Below, in pieces: positions 15,029-23,600 of a stretch of 33,627 nucleotides of DNA; within the stretch, counting starts at the first letter, position 1; each line of letters starts with the position of its first letter. The notes under the pieces were generated by a model. The model was not told where the DNA came from, did no database searches, and was given only the letters and a program-made list of their open reading frames with translations. Location of the stretch: assembly GCA_017459345.1 (NCBI GenBank), contig JAFUDC010000105.1:1-33627 (forward strand), written 5' to 3'. A program made the position numbers and the translations under genes. The stretch comes from Eubacterium sp. Its GTDB lineage: Bacteria; Bacillota; Clostridia; Lachnospirales; Lachnospiraceae.

Positions 15029-16204
15029 TTAATGGTGGAACAATCTCAGACCTGTAAAGGCCATGACCATGCCGTACTTGTTGCAGGTTTCGATCACATT
15101 GTCATCGCGGATGGATCCGCCTGGCTGGGCCACATATTTTACCCCGCTCTTCTTTGCCCGCTCAATGTTATCGCCGAAGGGGAAGAAGGCATCGGATCCG
15201 AGAGATACATCGGTAAGCTGATCAAGCCAGGCCCTCTTCTCTTCTCTGGTAAATACTTCCGGCTTCACAGTGAAGATTTTCTCCCACTCGCCATCAGCCA
15301 GAATATCCATGTACTCATCTCCCATGTAGACGTCGATGGCATTATCCCGGTTGGCCCGGCCGATCTCTTCCTTAAACTGAAGTCCCATTACCTTGGGAGA
15401 CTGACGCAGCCACCAGTTATCGGCCTTCTGACCGGCAAGACGGGTACAGTGAATCCTTGACTGCTGACCTGCACCGATGCCGATGGCCTGTCCGTCCTTT
15501 ACGTAGCATACGGAATTAGACTGGGTATACTTTAATGTGATCATGGAGATAGCCAGGTCAATCTTTGCCTGGTCGGTCAGCTCCTTGTTTTCGGTGACGA
15601 TGTTGGCAAAGAAGGCGTCATCGATGTTAAGTTCATTTCTTCCCTGCTCGAAGGTGATGCCGAAGACTTCCTTGCGCTCCAGGGGTTTTGGCACATAATC
15701 CGGATCAATCTGGATGATATTGTAATTGCCCTTCTTCTTGGTCTTTAAGATTTCCAGGGCTTCCGGCTCATAGCCCGGAGCAATCACGCCATCGGAAACC
15801 TCTCTCTTGATCATCCTGGCGGTGGCTGTATCACACACATCGGATAAGGAGATAAAATCGCCATAGGAAGACATACGGTCAGCACCTCTGGCTCTGGCAT
15901 AGGCACAGGCCAGGGGAGAAAGCTCGCCAAGGTCATCCACCCAGTATATCTTAGCCAGGGTATCGGAAAGGGGCAGGCCCACTGCGGCACCGGCCGGTGA
16001 AACATGCTTAAATGAAGTTGCAGAGGGAAGACCTGTGGCCTTCTTCAGCTCACTGACCAGCTGCCAGCCATTAAAAGCGTCCAGGAAATTAATGTAGCCC
16101 GGCTTGCCGTTTAATACGGTGATGGGAAGCTCTCCCTCTTCCATGTATATCCGGGAAGGCTTTTGATTGGGGTTGCAGCCATATTTTAATTCTAATTCTT
16201 TCAT
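15029..16204 (-). CDS. stand-alone AICAR transformylase (PurH C-terminal domain type)
   Basis: Transfers a formyl group from 10-formyl-tetrahydrofolate to AICAR, the next-to-last step of purine synthesis. The catalytic Lys-His pair is visible in SFKHVSPAGAAVG, and TQSNSVCYVKDGQAIGIGAGQQSR, SDAFFPFGDNIERA and VAQPGGSIRDDNVIE are hallmarks of the transformylase. At 391 residues it lacks the roughly 200-residue N-terminal IMP cyclohydrolase (MGS-like) domain of the usual bifunctional PurH, and it starts directly with LKYGCNPNQKP. The missing activity is supplied by the purO-like gene 16 bases upstream. AAAGGA precedes the ATG, and a terminator follows the gene. Confidence 0.93.
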   Translation of the reverse strand: MKELELKYGCNPNQKPSRIYMEEGELPITVLNGKPGYINFLDAFNGWQLVSELKKATGLPSATSFKHVSPAGAAVGLPLSDTLAKIYWVDDLGELSPLACAYARARGADRMSSYGDFISLSDVCDTATARMIKREVSDGVIAPGYEPEALEILKTKKKGNYNIIQIDPDYVPKPLERKEVFGITFEQGRNELNIDDAFFANIVTENKELTDQAKIDLAISMITLKYTQSNSVCYVKDGQAIGIGAGQQSRIHCTRLAGQKADNWWLRQSPKVMGLQFKEEIGRANRDNAIDVYMGDEYMDILADGEWEKIFTVKPEVFTREEKRAWLDQLTDVSLGSDAFFPFGDNIERAKKSGVKYVAQPGGSIRDDNVIETCNKYGMVMAFTGLRLFHH

Positions 16205-16220
16205 CGCTAAGTCCTTTCTA

Positions 16221-16934
16221 TTAAGTATTTTTATTGATAATCTTAGATGTGTACTCTCCTGTCGCTATATCAATATAGCGGACAAAGAGGGAAACCTTGT
16301 TATCCTCATTGAGGCTCTCCCAGAGCAGGTCCACAAAGGCATCCATGTCATCCGGTACAGCCAGCAGCTTAGGCTCACCCTCAAAGCTCGGAAGAGGATT
16401 GCCATCGTGAAGATAGGTAGAGATAAAATGTCCTTCCCCTGCCGGGCAGTCATTATAGGCAAATGTAAAACGATTGCAGGAGTCGGGATTGCCATTGTTG
16501 CTCTTTAAGATGGACATGGCATAGCTGTATCTGCCTCCCTCCACATGCATCACTGCGGATATTCGGGGTGTATAGTTGGGTGCATCCGGCTCAAACTCCC
16601 TGGACCGCAGGGACTGTTCGAAGGTCAGCTGCTTATCCATGCCTTCGTAGATGGTATCTGTCTGATCCCCGTTAGTCACTATGGTTTTATTGCCCAGAAC
16701 CCTTACCGGGGCATAGATGATGAGACTGGGATCCTCTAGCTTGGAAGGATCATATGCCTGAGTGCGGATGCCCTCACCATCCTCCACAAAAATGCGGTTG
16801 CGGCTGTTGGAACTCCTGCCCATGATAAAATATGCCGTCACTGCCTTGGTCCCGTCGGCAGACCGTCCCACGATGATGCCCCGTCCGGGATAGGTATTGT
16901 TCTTAAGTTCCTGTTCAATGGATATCATCTGCAT
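16221..16934 (-). CDS. purO: PurO-type IMP cyclohydrolase
   Basis: Closes the FAICAR ring to make IMP. The protein belongs to the PurO family (first known from archaea), unrelated to the cyclohydrolase domain of PurH: ELKNNTYPGRGIIVGRSADG, AVTAYFIMGRSSNSRNR and YAPVRVLGNKTIVTNGDQTDTI are characteristic, as is the C-terminal FVRYIDIATGE. The start at 16934 (MQMISIEQ, 237 residues) is set by GGAGG seven bases upstream; the longer open frame begins inside the promoter. It is the first gene of a purO-transformylase pair, so together the two complete the pathway that PurH performs alone in most bacteria. Confidence 0.92.
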   Translation of the reverse strand: MQMISIEQELKNNTYPGRGIIVGRSADGTKAVTAYFIMGRSSNSRNRIFVEDGEGIRTQAYDPSKLEDPSLIIYAPVRVLGNKTIVTNGDQTDTIYEGMDKQLTFEQSLRSREFEPDAPNYTPRISAVMHVEGGRYSYAMSILKSNNGNPDSCNRFTFAYNDCPAGEGHFISTYLHDGNPLPSFEGEPKLLAVPDDMDAFVDLLWESLNEDNKVSLFVRYIDIATGEYTSKIINKNT

Positions 16935-16973
16935 ATTAATTCCTCCTCTAATACCATCTGGAATTTCTTTTCG

Positions 16974-17003
16974 AGTATACAATATAAAACTATATTCGGT
17001 CAA
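16974..17003 (-). promoter_or_regulatory. promoter for the purO operon
   Basis: -35 TTGACC (17003-16998), 18-base spacer, -10 TATACT (16979-16974). It lies in the 85-base gap after the PAS gene. No purine riboswitch or PurR-like box is visible in the short leader. Confidence 0.8.
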
Positions 17004-17019
17004 CAGGATATCAGGAAAA

Positions 17020-17961
17020 TCACAGGTCCCTTACCGTGATCAATGCCTGGGATGCCTTTCCCTTCTCTGTGCCCATATGGATGGCCTCCACAATCTCCCA
17101 CTCTTCTTCCTCTGTATTCTTCAGATATTTAAAGCGGAGACCGGGCTTTTCTTCAGAGAGATGGTCGGCCAGGTAAGCCACATCCAGAATCTCTTTCAGG
17201 CTCTCCCTGTAGTCCTCCTTCACATAGTTATCAATATAATTCTCGTTGATCTGGCGGAAATCGCCGGCCTTATCATAATTGTAATAAACCAGATCATCAC
17301 TCAGGAGATACTCATAGCGGCCTGTGTTCAGATCCAGAGAGATAATGCGGCTGTAAACCTTCTTCATGGCCTCCGTGATCTGCTGACATTTGACATCATC
17401 CCTGATCTTACGGTCACTGCTCACAAGAACGCCCATGATCCGCTCAATCTGTCCCTCATCATTATAAACTGCCGTCATATGATAATCACACCAGATATAG
17501 CGGCCTTCTGCATTCTTCCACTCCAGGTTGGCAGTGGTCACGGCAGCACCTGCCAGCATCTGCCTATAGGCCTTGTTATAACGGTCAATGTGCTGGGGAT
17601 GTATGTGGGAAAGGAATACATCCTTCTTGATTTTTCCTTTATCAATCCCGAACTCTCCCCCGGGATCTCCATCCACCTGCATCCTGTACTCATCAGGATG
17701 TTCTTCCGTAAAAAGCTCCGGCACCATGGCAAAAAGCAGCCGGTTCTTCTCCTTGGCCTTATTCATCTTTCTCTTGTAATGAGACCCGTCAATCTGGAAA
17801 AAGCGAAAGACCAGGAGGGTAAAAAGCAGAATTGCACCTGCCAGCACATAGTTTGCATACTGTATCCCCTGAACATCACAGATAATCAGGCCCACACAGC
17901 TGGCTGCCAGCAGCAGGAGGAACAGATAGATAAAGAATCTGTTCAATTTTCTTCGTTTCAT
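17020..17961 (-). CDS. membrane-bound PAS-domain protein without an output domain
   Basis: A 313-residue protein with two membrane segments (about residues 9-28 and 36-55), a short charged linker and a PAS-type sensor region (about 75-185, including HIHPQHIDRYNKAYRQML, NAEGRYIWCDYHMTAVYNDEGQIERIMGVLVSSD). A second PAS-like segment follows (about 200-310: SLDLNTGRYEYLLSDD through EEWEIVEAIHMG). This layout is common in front of GGDEF or kinase domains, but the protein ends after the sensors. It may signal through a partner or be a shortened cyclic-di-GMP protein. I chose the ATG at 17961, with GGAG seven bases upstream; a TTG two codons earlier is less likely. No terminator separates it from the purO promoter. 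Confidence 0.75.
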   Translation of the reverse strand: MKRRKLNRFFIYLFLLLLAASCVGLIICDVQGIQYANYVLAGAILLFTLLVFRFFQIDGSHYKRKMNKAKEKNRLLFAMVPELFTEEHPDEYRMQVDGDPGGEFGIDKGKIKKDVFLSHIHPQHIDRYNKAYRQMLAGAAVTTANLEWKNAEGRYIWCDYHMTAVYNDEGQIERIMGVLVSSDRKIRDDVKCQQITEAMKKVYSRIISLDLNTGRYEYLLSDDLVYYNYDKAGDFRQINENYIDNYVKEDYRESLKEILDVAYLADHLSEEKPGLRFKYLKNTEEEEWEIVEAIHMGTEKGKASQALITVRDL

Positions 17962-17977
17962 AGACAAGCTCCAATCC

Positions 17978-17996
17978 GCCGGTCACGAAAACCGGC
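17978..17996. repeat. 6-bp inverted repeat before the PAS gene
   Basis: GCCGGT and ACCGGC flank a 7-base loop, just upstream of the PAS gene's ribosome site. No T tract follows on either strand. It may be an RNA hairpin in the 5' leader or a protein site; no function can be named. Confidence 0.35.
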
Positions 17997-18043
17997 ATGT
18001 TATCGTATAGTAATCCGGATACCATATGGCCCTTATTAATCTT

Positions 18044-18073
18044 ATTTTATCATAAATTAATCCCTTCGGACAA
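18044..18073 (-). promoter_or_regulatory. promoter for the PAS gene
   Basis: -35 TTGTCC (18073-18068), 18-base spacer, extended -10 TGATAAAAT (TAAAAT at 18049-18044). It lies about 85 bases before the gene start. Confidence 0.7.
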
Positions 18074-18143
18074 AAAAATGTATGTCATTTTGCTTACAAT
18101 ATTGAAGAAGGGCTCGAGGGCTTTGTCAGGCCGGAATGGGGTT

Positions 18144-18170
18144 TTGAAGGATCAGGAAATATGTTATACT
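18144..18170 (+). promoter_or_regulatory. extended -10 promoter for the CYTH gene
   Basis: Extended -10 TGTTATACT (TATACT at 18165-18170) with a weak TTGAAG (18144-18149) 15 bases upstream. The leader holds a hairpin AAGAGGA/TCCTCTT (18175-18195) of unknown meaning before AGGAGG. Confidence 0.65.
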
Positions 18171-18236
18171 TAAGAAGAGGATGGCCTCTCCTCTTTAGGA
18201 AGGGGAGGGTTAAAGAAAACTCAGGAGGATATTCCC

Positions 18237-18788
18237 ATGATTGAAGTTGAGATCAAGCTTCCCCTTAAGAGCCTGCCGGCTGCAGAGAGGGCACTCGTGA
18301 AGATGAATTTTAAAACCGGTGATGTGGTAGAGGAATCAGATATATATTTTAACAATCCGTCACACGATTTCAGAAAAACGGATGAAGCCCTGCGTATAAG
18401 AACCAGCGAGAACCTGACCAGAAACAGGGCAGAGACTGTGATCACCTATAAGGGTCCCAAGCTGGATTCCGTCTCAATGACAAGAAAGGAACTGGAGACT
18501 ACAGTAGGGGATCCGGATATCATGAAAGAGCTTCTGATCAGCCTCGGTTATGAAGAGCTGGCCCCGGTGATAAAGCTGCGCATGTATTATCACAGGGATG
18601 ACATCCATGCCTGCCTGGACCAGGTCCGGGATCTTGGATCCTTTCTTGAGCTGGAAATCCTGGTGGAGGATGAATCCCAAAAAGAAGCAGCCCTGAAAAG
18701 AATCGAGGCCATCCTTATTGACCTCGGATACAGCTTATCGGATACCACACGGTATTCCTACCTTTATATGCTGCAGCAAAAAAGATAG
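18237..18788 (+). CDS. CYTH-domain protein (CyaB/ThTPase-like)
   Basis: The 183-residue protein is a single CYTH domain, the tunnel-shaped fold of class IV adenylate cyclases, thiamine triphosphatases and inorganic triphosphatases. The ExExK signature is at the N-terminus (MIEVEIK, Glu3, Glu5, Lys7), followed by basic and acidic residues expected in the tunnel: DEALRIRTSEN, ETVITYKGPK, RKELET, ACLDQVRDLGSFLELEIL. Sequence alone does not tell a cyclase from a triphosphatase; bacterial stand-alone CYTH proteins are most often tripolyphosphatase-like or CyaB-like. AGGAGG lies eight bases before the ATG. It is a single gene with its own promoter; no terminator is obvious before the opposing small gene. 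Confidence 0.88.
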   Translation: MIEVEIKLPLKSLPAAERALVKMNFKTGDVVEESDIYFNNPSHDFRKTDEALRIRTSENLTRNRAETVITYKGPKLDSVSMTRKELETTVGDPDIMKELLISLGYEELAPVIKLRMYYHRDDIHACLDQVRDLGSFLELEILVEDESQKEAALKRIEAILIDLGYSLSDTTRYSYLYMLQQKR

Positions 18789-18850
18789 ACTATTACAGGC
18801 TTCTCTGCATCAAGTGTCCCATGTGAATGGTGGAAATCCTGCAAAATTAA

Positions 18851-19141
18851 TTAAAACCAGCTGTTTTCATCCTGAAGCTGGTGGTCCAGGTCAGTCTCAA
18901 TCTGAAAAAGCCACTCTGTGAGTGTAATCTGCAGCTTAAGCATCCTCTTGCCGGAATCCTCTTCCACCTTATCCACTTCTACCCTCAAGGCCTCCGCAGG
19001 ATCTCCCGGGTGATAGAGCTTTAACTCATCGCCCACCTTCACCTGAGATGAGAACAGGTCCTGTTCAAGACTGATCTGGCTTATCTCATGGTTTTGTATC
19101 GCTCTGAAAAGTTCGTCGTCTATATCCAGGTAATGATTCAT
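18851..19141 (-). CDS. small protein of unknown function
   Basis: A 96-residue acidic soluble protein with no signal peptide or membrane segment. The middle (VGDELKLYHPGDPAEALRVEVDKVEED) reads like a small beta-barrel, and the end (LQITLTEWLFQIETDLDHQ) like a helix. I do not recognise a family. It is likely a real gene: AGGAG lies seven bases before the ATG, and there is a promoter with TTGACA about 195 bases upstream. It is unusual in having a long, heavily structured leader and a promoter whose -10 region has been duplicated. It faces the CYTH gene tail to tail and is divergent from sbcD, so a link to DNA repair is possible but unsupported. Confidence 0.65.
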   Translation of the reverse strand: MNHYLDIDDELFRAIQNHEISQISLEQDLFSSQVKVGDELKLYHPGDPAEALRVEVDKVEEDSGKRMLKLQITLTEWLFQIETDLDHQLQDENSWF

Positions 19142-19184
19142 GTCGTCTCCTATCTATATATCAGAATTACTTTCTTCTTCTGTC

Positions 19185-19248
19185 TGCAACAGCACTTGCT
19201 GACAGCAGTAAATCGCGAATCAAACAGAGGATTCGCGCTGATGTTGCA
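19185..19248. repeat. nested inverted repeat, three-way-junction shape
   Basis: An outer pair TGCAACA (19185-19191) and TGTTGCA (19242-19248) encloses a perfect 8-bp hairpin CGCGAATC/GATTCGCG (19214-19237) and a small side hairpin (TGCTGACAGCA, about 19199-19209). It lies in the leader of the 96-residue gene. It could be a structured RNA or a mobile palindromic unit; no T tract follows on either strand, so it is not a normal terminator. Confidence 0.55.
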
Positions 19249-19274
19249 AAAATGAGTATCCCGTGCTACTGTTT

Positions 19275-19321
19275 TCATGATACTATTACACCATAGTCTC
19301 ATGAGGCTATTACACCATAGT
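19275..19321. repeat. tandem duplication of a 23-bp promoter segment
   Basis: Two copies of a unit that begins TCATGA and ends CTATTACACCATAGT, at 19275-19297 and 19299-19321, identical except for two bases and repeating every 24 bases. Each copy carries a TGTAAT -10-like box on the minus strand. Two units without a distinct spacer are not a CRISPR array. Confidence 0.85.
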
Positions 19322-19338
19322 TTTCAGCAGATTGTCAA
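19309..19338 (-). promoter_or_regulatory. promoter for the 96-residue gene
   Basis: -35 TTGACA (19338-19333), 18-base spacer, -10 TGTAAT (19314-19309), the latter inside the upstream copy of the tandem repeat. The second copy offers another TGTAAT 24 bases on, without its own -35. Confidence 0.7.
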
Positions 19339-19365
19339 GCCTGTATTCCATAAGAGCAATCTTTT

Positions 19366-19392
19366 ATGACAATGCATTCCAGATGATATACA
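19366..19392 (+). promoter_or_regulatory. possible promoter for sbcDC
   Basis: Extended -10 TGATATACA (TATACA at 19387-19392) with ATGACA (19366-19371) 15 bases upstream. No LexA-type box is seen nearby. Confidence 0.5.
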
Positions 19393-19438
19393 TTACTTTG
19401 TCACAATAAATCCCCACGGATTATAGAGGAGTTATCAC

Positions 19439-20644
19439 ATGAAAATCATCCATACTGCCGACTGGCATCTTGGAAAAAATATAGAAGGCCGCAGCCGCCT
19501 CCCGGAGCAGAAGCTGTTTCTTGAGGATTTTGTCCGGATCTGCGGTGAGGAGGAGCCCGACCTTATCCTGATTGCCGGGGATATCTATGACAGCTATAAT
19601 CCTCCGGCTTACGCAGAGCAGCTTTTCTACGATACCTTAAAAAAGCTGTCAAGGAATGGAGCCTGCGTCACTGTAATCATCGCAGGCAATCATGACAATC
19701 CGGACCGGCTGACTGCCTCCGGACCTCTTGCCAGAGATCATGGAATCATCATGGCCGGTACTCCCGGCTCAGTCGTCCCGGAGGGAAGTTACGGGGCAGG
19801 AAATGTCACGGAAAGCGGTCCGGGATACCTCCACATGGACTTAAAGGGCGAAAAGGCAGACCTCATTCTGCTTCCCTTCCCCAGTGAAAAAAGGCTCAAT
19901 GAAGTCTTCCTTGATGAGACGGAGGAAGACCTGACCAGGGCAGAACGTTACGAAGAAAAGATCCGGTCAATATTTGCTGATCTTGCCGGACATTTCAGGC
20001 CGGAAGCCTTCCACATCATAGTCAGTCACCTGTTTGTCATGAATTCCGTGTCGGATGGATCGGAAAGAAGTGTTGCCTTAGGAGGAAGTTACATGGTGGG
20101 AGGCGGAGTATTCCCCGAGGACGCAGACTATATCGCTCTCGGCCATATCCACAAGCCCCAGAAGGTTCCCGGCCTGCCCCGGGCCCGTTACAGCGGGGCG
20201 CCCATACACTATAATCAGAGGGAGATCAATCATCCCAATCAGATTCTTGCAATCGAACTTACCGGGGATACCCCCTTCATCCGGGAAATCCCCCTTCCTG
20301 TCTACAAACCCATCGAAATCTGGCGTTGTAAAGGTGTGTCCGAGGCCATCGAACGCTGCCAGATTCATGAGGGAGAAGACAGCTGGGTTTTTCTTGAAAT
20401 TGAAACAAATGAATATATCCACGAAGAAGACATCAAGACCATGAAAAAGCTGAAAGGGGATATACTCTCCATCCGTCCCCTGATCCATGGGGAAAACGAT
20501 ACTCAGCAGTATAATCCGGGGGAGGCAGAAGAACTGCCATTTGAGGATCTGGTCCGGGAATTCTACCGGAGGCGATTCGGCCTTGAGATGAACCCCGAGT
20601 CTCTTGATCTGCTGATGGACATCCTGGGAGAGGAGGACAAATAG
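19439..20644 (+). CDS. sbcD: nuclease SbcCD subunit D
   Basis: The 401-residue Mre11-like nuclease subunit. It works with SbcC to cut hairpins and process double-strand DNA ends. All phosphoesterase motifs are present: TADWHLGK (Asp8, His10), AGDIYDS (Asp48), AGNHDNP (Asn84, His85), VSHLF (His197) and LGHIHKP (His236, His238), which bind two metal ions, usually manganese. A capping domain and a C-terminal SbcC-binding tail follow; the length is normal. AGAGGAG lies before the ATG. The stop TAG overlaps the sbcC start GTG by one base, which ties translation of the two subunits together. Confidence 0.96.
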   Translation: MKIIHTADWHLGKNIEGRSRLPEQKLFLEDFVRICGEEEPDLILIAGDIYDSYNPPAYAEQLFYDTLKKLSRNGACVTVIIAGNHDNPDRLTASGPLARDHGIIMAGTPGSVVPEGSYGAGNVTESGPGYLHMDLKGEKADLILLPFPSEKRLNEVFLDETEEDLTRAERYEEKIRSIFADLAGHFRPEAFHIIVSHLFVMNSVSDGSERSVALGGSYMVGGGVFPEDADYIALGHIHKPQKVPGLPRARYSGAPIHYNQREINHPNQILAIELTGDTPFIREIPLPVYKPIEIWRCKGVSEAIERCQIHEGEDSWVFLEIETNEYIHEEDIKTMKKLKGDILSIRPLIHGENDTQQYNPGEAEELPFEDLVREFYRRRFGLEMNPESLDLLMDILGEEDK

Positions 20645-23600
20645 TGAGACCAATAAGCTTAACCATAGAAGGCATCAACTCCTACCGGGGAGTGCAGACC
20701 ATTGATTTCTCCGAGCTCACCTCCTACGGCCTCTTCGGTATCTTCGGCCCCACCGGAAGCGGCAAATCTACTATACTGGATGCCATCACCCTGGCCCTTT
20801 ACGCCAGGCTGCCCCGGTCAACCAAAAACTTTGTCAACATAAATGAGAAAAAGGCCTCTGTCGTATTTACATTTTCCATCTCCGCAGAGACCACGAAAAC
20901 TTACCAGGTCAGCCGATCCTTCCGCTACCAGGGAAAAGAGGGAGCTAAGACTGTTCACAACACCAGCGCCAAGCTGATCTGTCTGTCCGGCCAGGAACCT
21001 CAGGTGATAAAGGATCTTCCCACCGAAGTGACCCAGGCCTGTGTGGACCTGCTGGGTTTAAACAGTGACGATTTCATGAGGACCGTGGTGCTTCCTCAGG
21101 GCCAGTTCAGCGAGTTCATGAAGCTGAAAAACCGGGAGCGGCGGGGCATGCTGCAGCGGATTTTCCACCTGGAGGAGTATGGCGAGGACCTGAACCGCAA
21201 GCTTTCGGCAGCCCGGATCAAGCAGGAGCTTGCCATCAGCAACCTTGAGGGTGAACTGAAATCCTATCAGGATGTGACTGAAGAAGCAATCAATAAAAGC
21301 CGGGACCAGCTGACTCTCTCCAAAGCCTCTTATGAAAAGGGCAGTCAGGAGCAGAAGGCTCTCTCAGACCACTTTAAGGAACTGAGCGATATCCGGGACC
21401 TGCTTAATGAGTATGAGCCCCTGGCAAAAGAGCACGGGAATCTCCTGTCCCGCCAGGAGAAAAATGAGGAAGAAAAGGCCCTGCTGGACCGGGCCAGAAG
21501 GGCCGGTCAGCTGAAGCCTATCCTGGACCAGGCGGAGAAGGCAAAAAACCAGCACCGACTGATCACAGCCCAACTGGAAGAACTTCGGAACAGACAGGCT
21601 GCTGTCCGGGAAAGCTTTGATAGTCTTAACCGGCAGAAAGAAACCTTTCTTGCAGAGTATACCCGGCGCCTTCCCCAGCTTACCCTGGCAAACCAGCAGC
21701 TTTCCATGGCGTTGAAGCTGGCAGAAGCCATCGCAAACTGCCAGAAGAAAAAGGCTGAGGCTGACAAGGCATGGTCAGAGGCTAATAAAAGGCAGAAAAA
21801 ACTGGCCAGGGAAAAGGAGAAGATCTTTCAGGAGGAAGAAGCCCGCAAAAGGGACCTGGCCCTTCTCGACAAGGAACTGGAGTCCTTAAGGACTGATCCC
21901 CTTCGAAGAGCCGAGCTGGAGAGAGGACATATCTTAGAAGAACAGTATCGTCAAAAGCGGTCCCATTACGACAAATTGTCACAGACAGCCTCAGAGGATA
22001 AAAGATTACTGGAAAAAAGTCAGAACCGACACTCCGACATCCTCAGGCAGGCCGCCGGTTTACAAACATACGGAGCATGCCGGCAAAAGGATCTGGAAAA
22101 GCAGGGCAGGCAGATGGAAGAAGCCCTGTCCATGCTCATCGAAGATAGAGAGAAGAATGATTCCCTGCTGGAGGCCTGTCGGACAAACCACATGGCTTCC
22201 ATCCTTAGGGCCTCCCTTAAAGATGGAGATATCTGTCCGGTCTGCGGACAGGTACATCATACCGACAGGGATTCCGGCCATTTAACTAAGGGCCCGGCCA
22301 GTCAGGATTCGCCAGACCAGTCCGCAGCAGAAGCCAGGCGGAAAGCTGAAGCCGTTAAAGACCGGAATGATCTCATCCGCCAATACGAAGAGAAACAGAA
22401 AAAACTCGGGGATAAGGAGCTGAAACTCAGAACAGACCAGAGCAGGCTGTCCCAGTCTCAGGAGATCCTGGCCAATGATCTGGAGGCCCTGAAAAAAATC
22501 CTGCCGGAAAAAAAAGATTTCCCTGCTTCCGATGGGCCAGGCCTGGCAGGAGCAGATGCAGGCCAATTCTCTGGCCAGGAAGAATTAAGCAGGCAGATCC
22601 GGTCAATCCTGGAAAGACAGTCCTCCTCCCAGGCAGAACTTAAGACCAGGCAGGATACCTTCCACCGGTCCCATCAGGCACAGAAGGAAATGTATAAGGA
22701 GCTCAGCAGGACTCTTGAGGAAATCCGGTCTCTGCGTACCCATCTAAAAGTTGACAGCTGCAGCAAAGCTCTTGAGGAAATCAGAAAGAAGGAAAGACAG
22801 GAACAGGATGTTCAGGAGAAGATACAAAAAAGCCGGGCCGCTTTCGAGGAACTGGAAACCCGCAAAGGCAGCCTGCTGGAATTGATCGCATCCACCGATA
22901 TAGAGGTTGAAGGAGCAGCACGGGAAGTAAGCTCCTATGAGGCTATCATCCAGGAACAGGCGGGTCAGTTTCCGGCGGGAATCTCCCCCCAGGACGACCA
23001 TCAGGCCTTGCTGGAACAAAAGCTCCGGGAGCAGAAAGACCTGGAGGAAGAAAAAACCAGGCTGGAAAGCTCCACAGAACAGCTGGAATCTCAGAATCAG
23101 CAGCTTAAAAGCCAGGTTCTTGCCATGACCAGCAGGCAGGAGGAGGCGGCCGGACATGAAGCTGAGGCTTTCGCCCTGGCAGAAAAGCAGGCCAGGGCTC
23201 TGGGATTTGATGACGCATCCTCTCCCCGGGACTGGTATCTGACCGATGAGAAAATCAAAGAAAAAGAAGCTGCTATCGAAGAATACTTAAATAAGCTGGC
23301 CCATACCTCAGAGCGGCTTAAGTATCTTGAGGAAAAGCTTGCAGGCCGAAGCTGCAGCAGGCAGGAATGGGAAGAGGCAGGAGCCGAGCTCAGCAGGATC
23401 ACAGAACTTAATGAAGAGCTTGCTTCCAGGATCACCGTGCTGAATCACCAGATAGAATCCCTGACAAGCCGGTACGAAAAAAAGCAGGCTCTGAACTCTG
23501 AACTGAAGGCCGCCAGCCACCGGCAGGACCTCATCAATGAGCTGTCCCGCCTCTTTAAGGGTAATACATTTATCGAGTTTATGGCTGAATCCAGGCTAAA

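Noticed and set aside
16897-18039. A 380-codon plus-strand open frame across the purO start and the PAS gene.
   Set aside because: It is antisense to the PAS gene and crosses its ribosome site and the purO promoter; the translation looks like non-coding hydrophobic sequence.
17962-18043. The leader of the PAS gene as a cyclic-di-GMP riboswitch.
   Set aside because: There is only one short hairpin and none of the conserved riboswitch core sequence; the region is too small.
19275-19321. Two repeat units considered as a CRISPR remnant.
   Set aside because: There are only two units, directly adjoining with no spacer, no cas genes nearby, and they coincide with a promoter.
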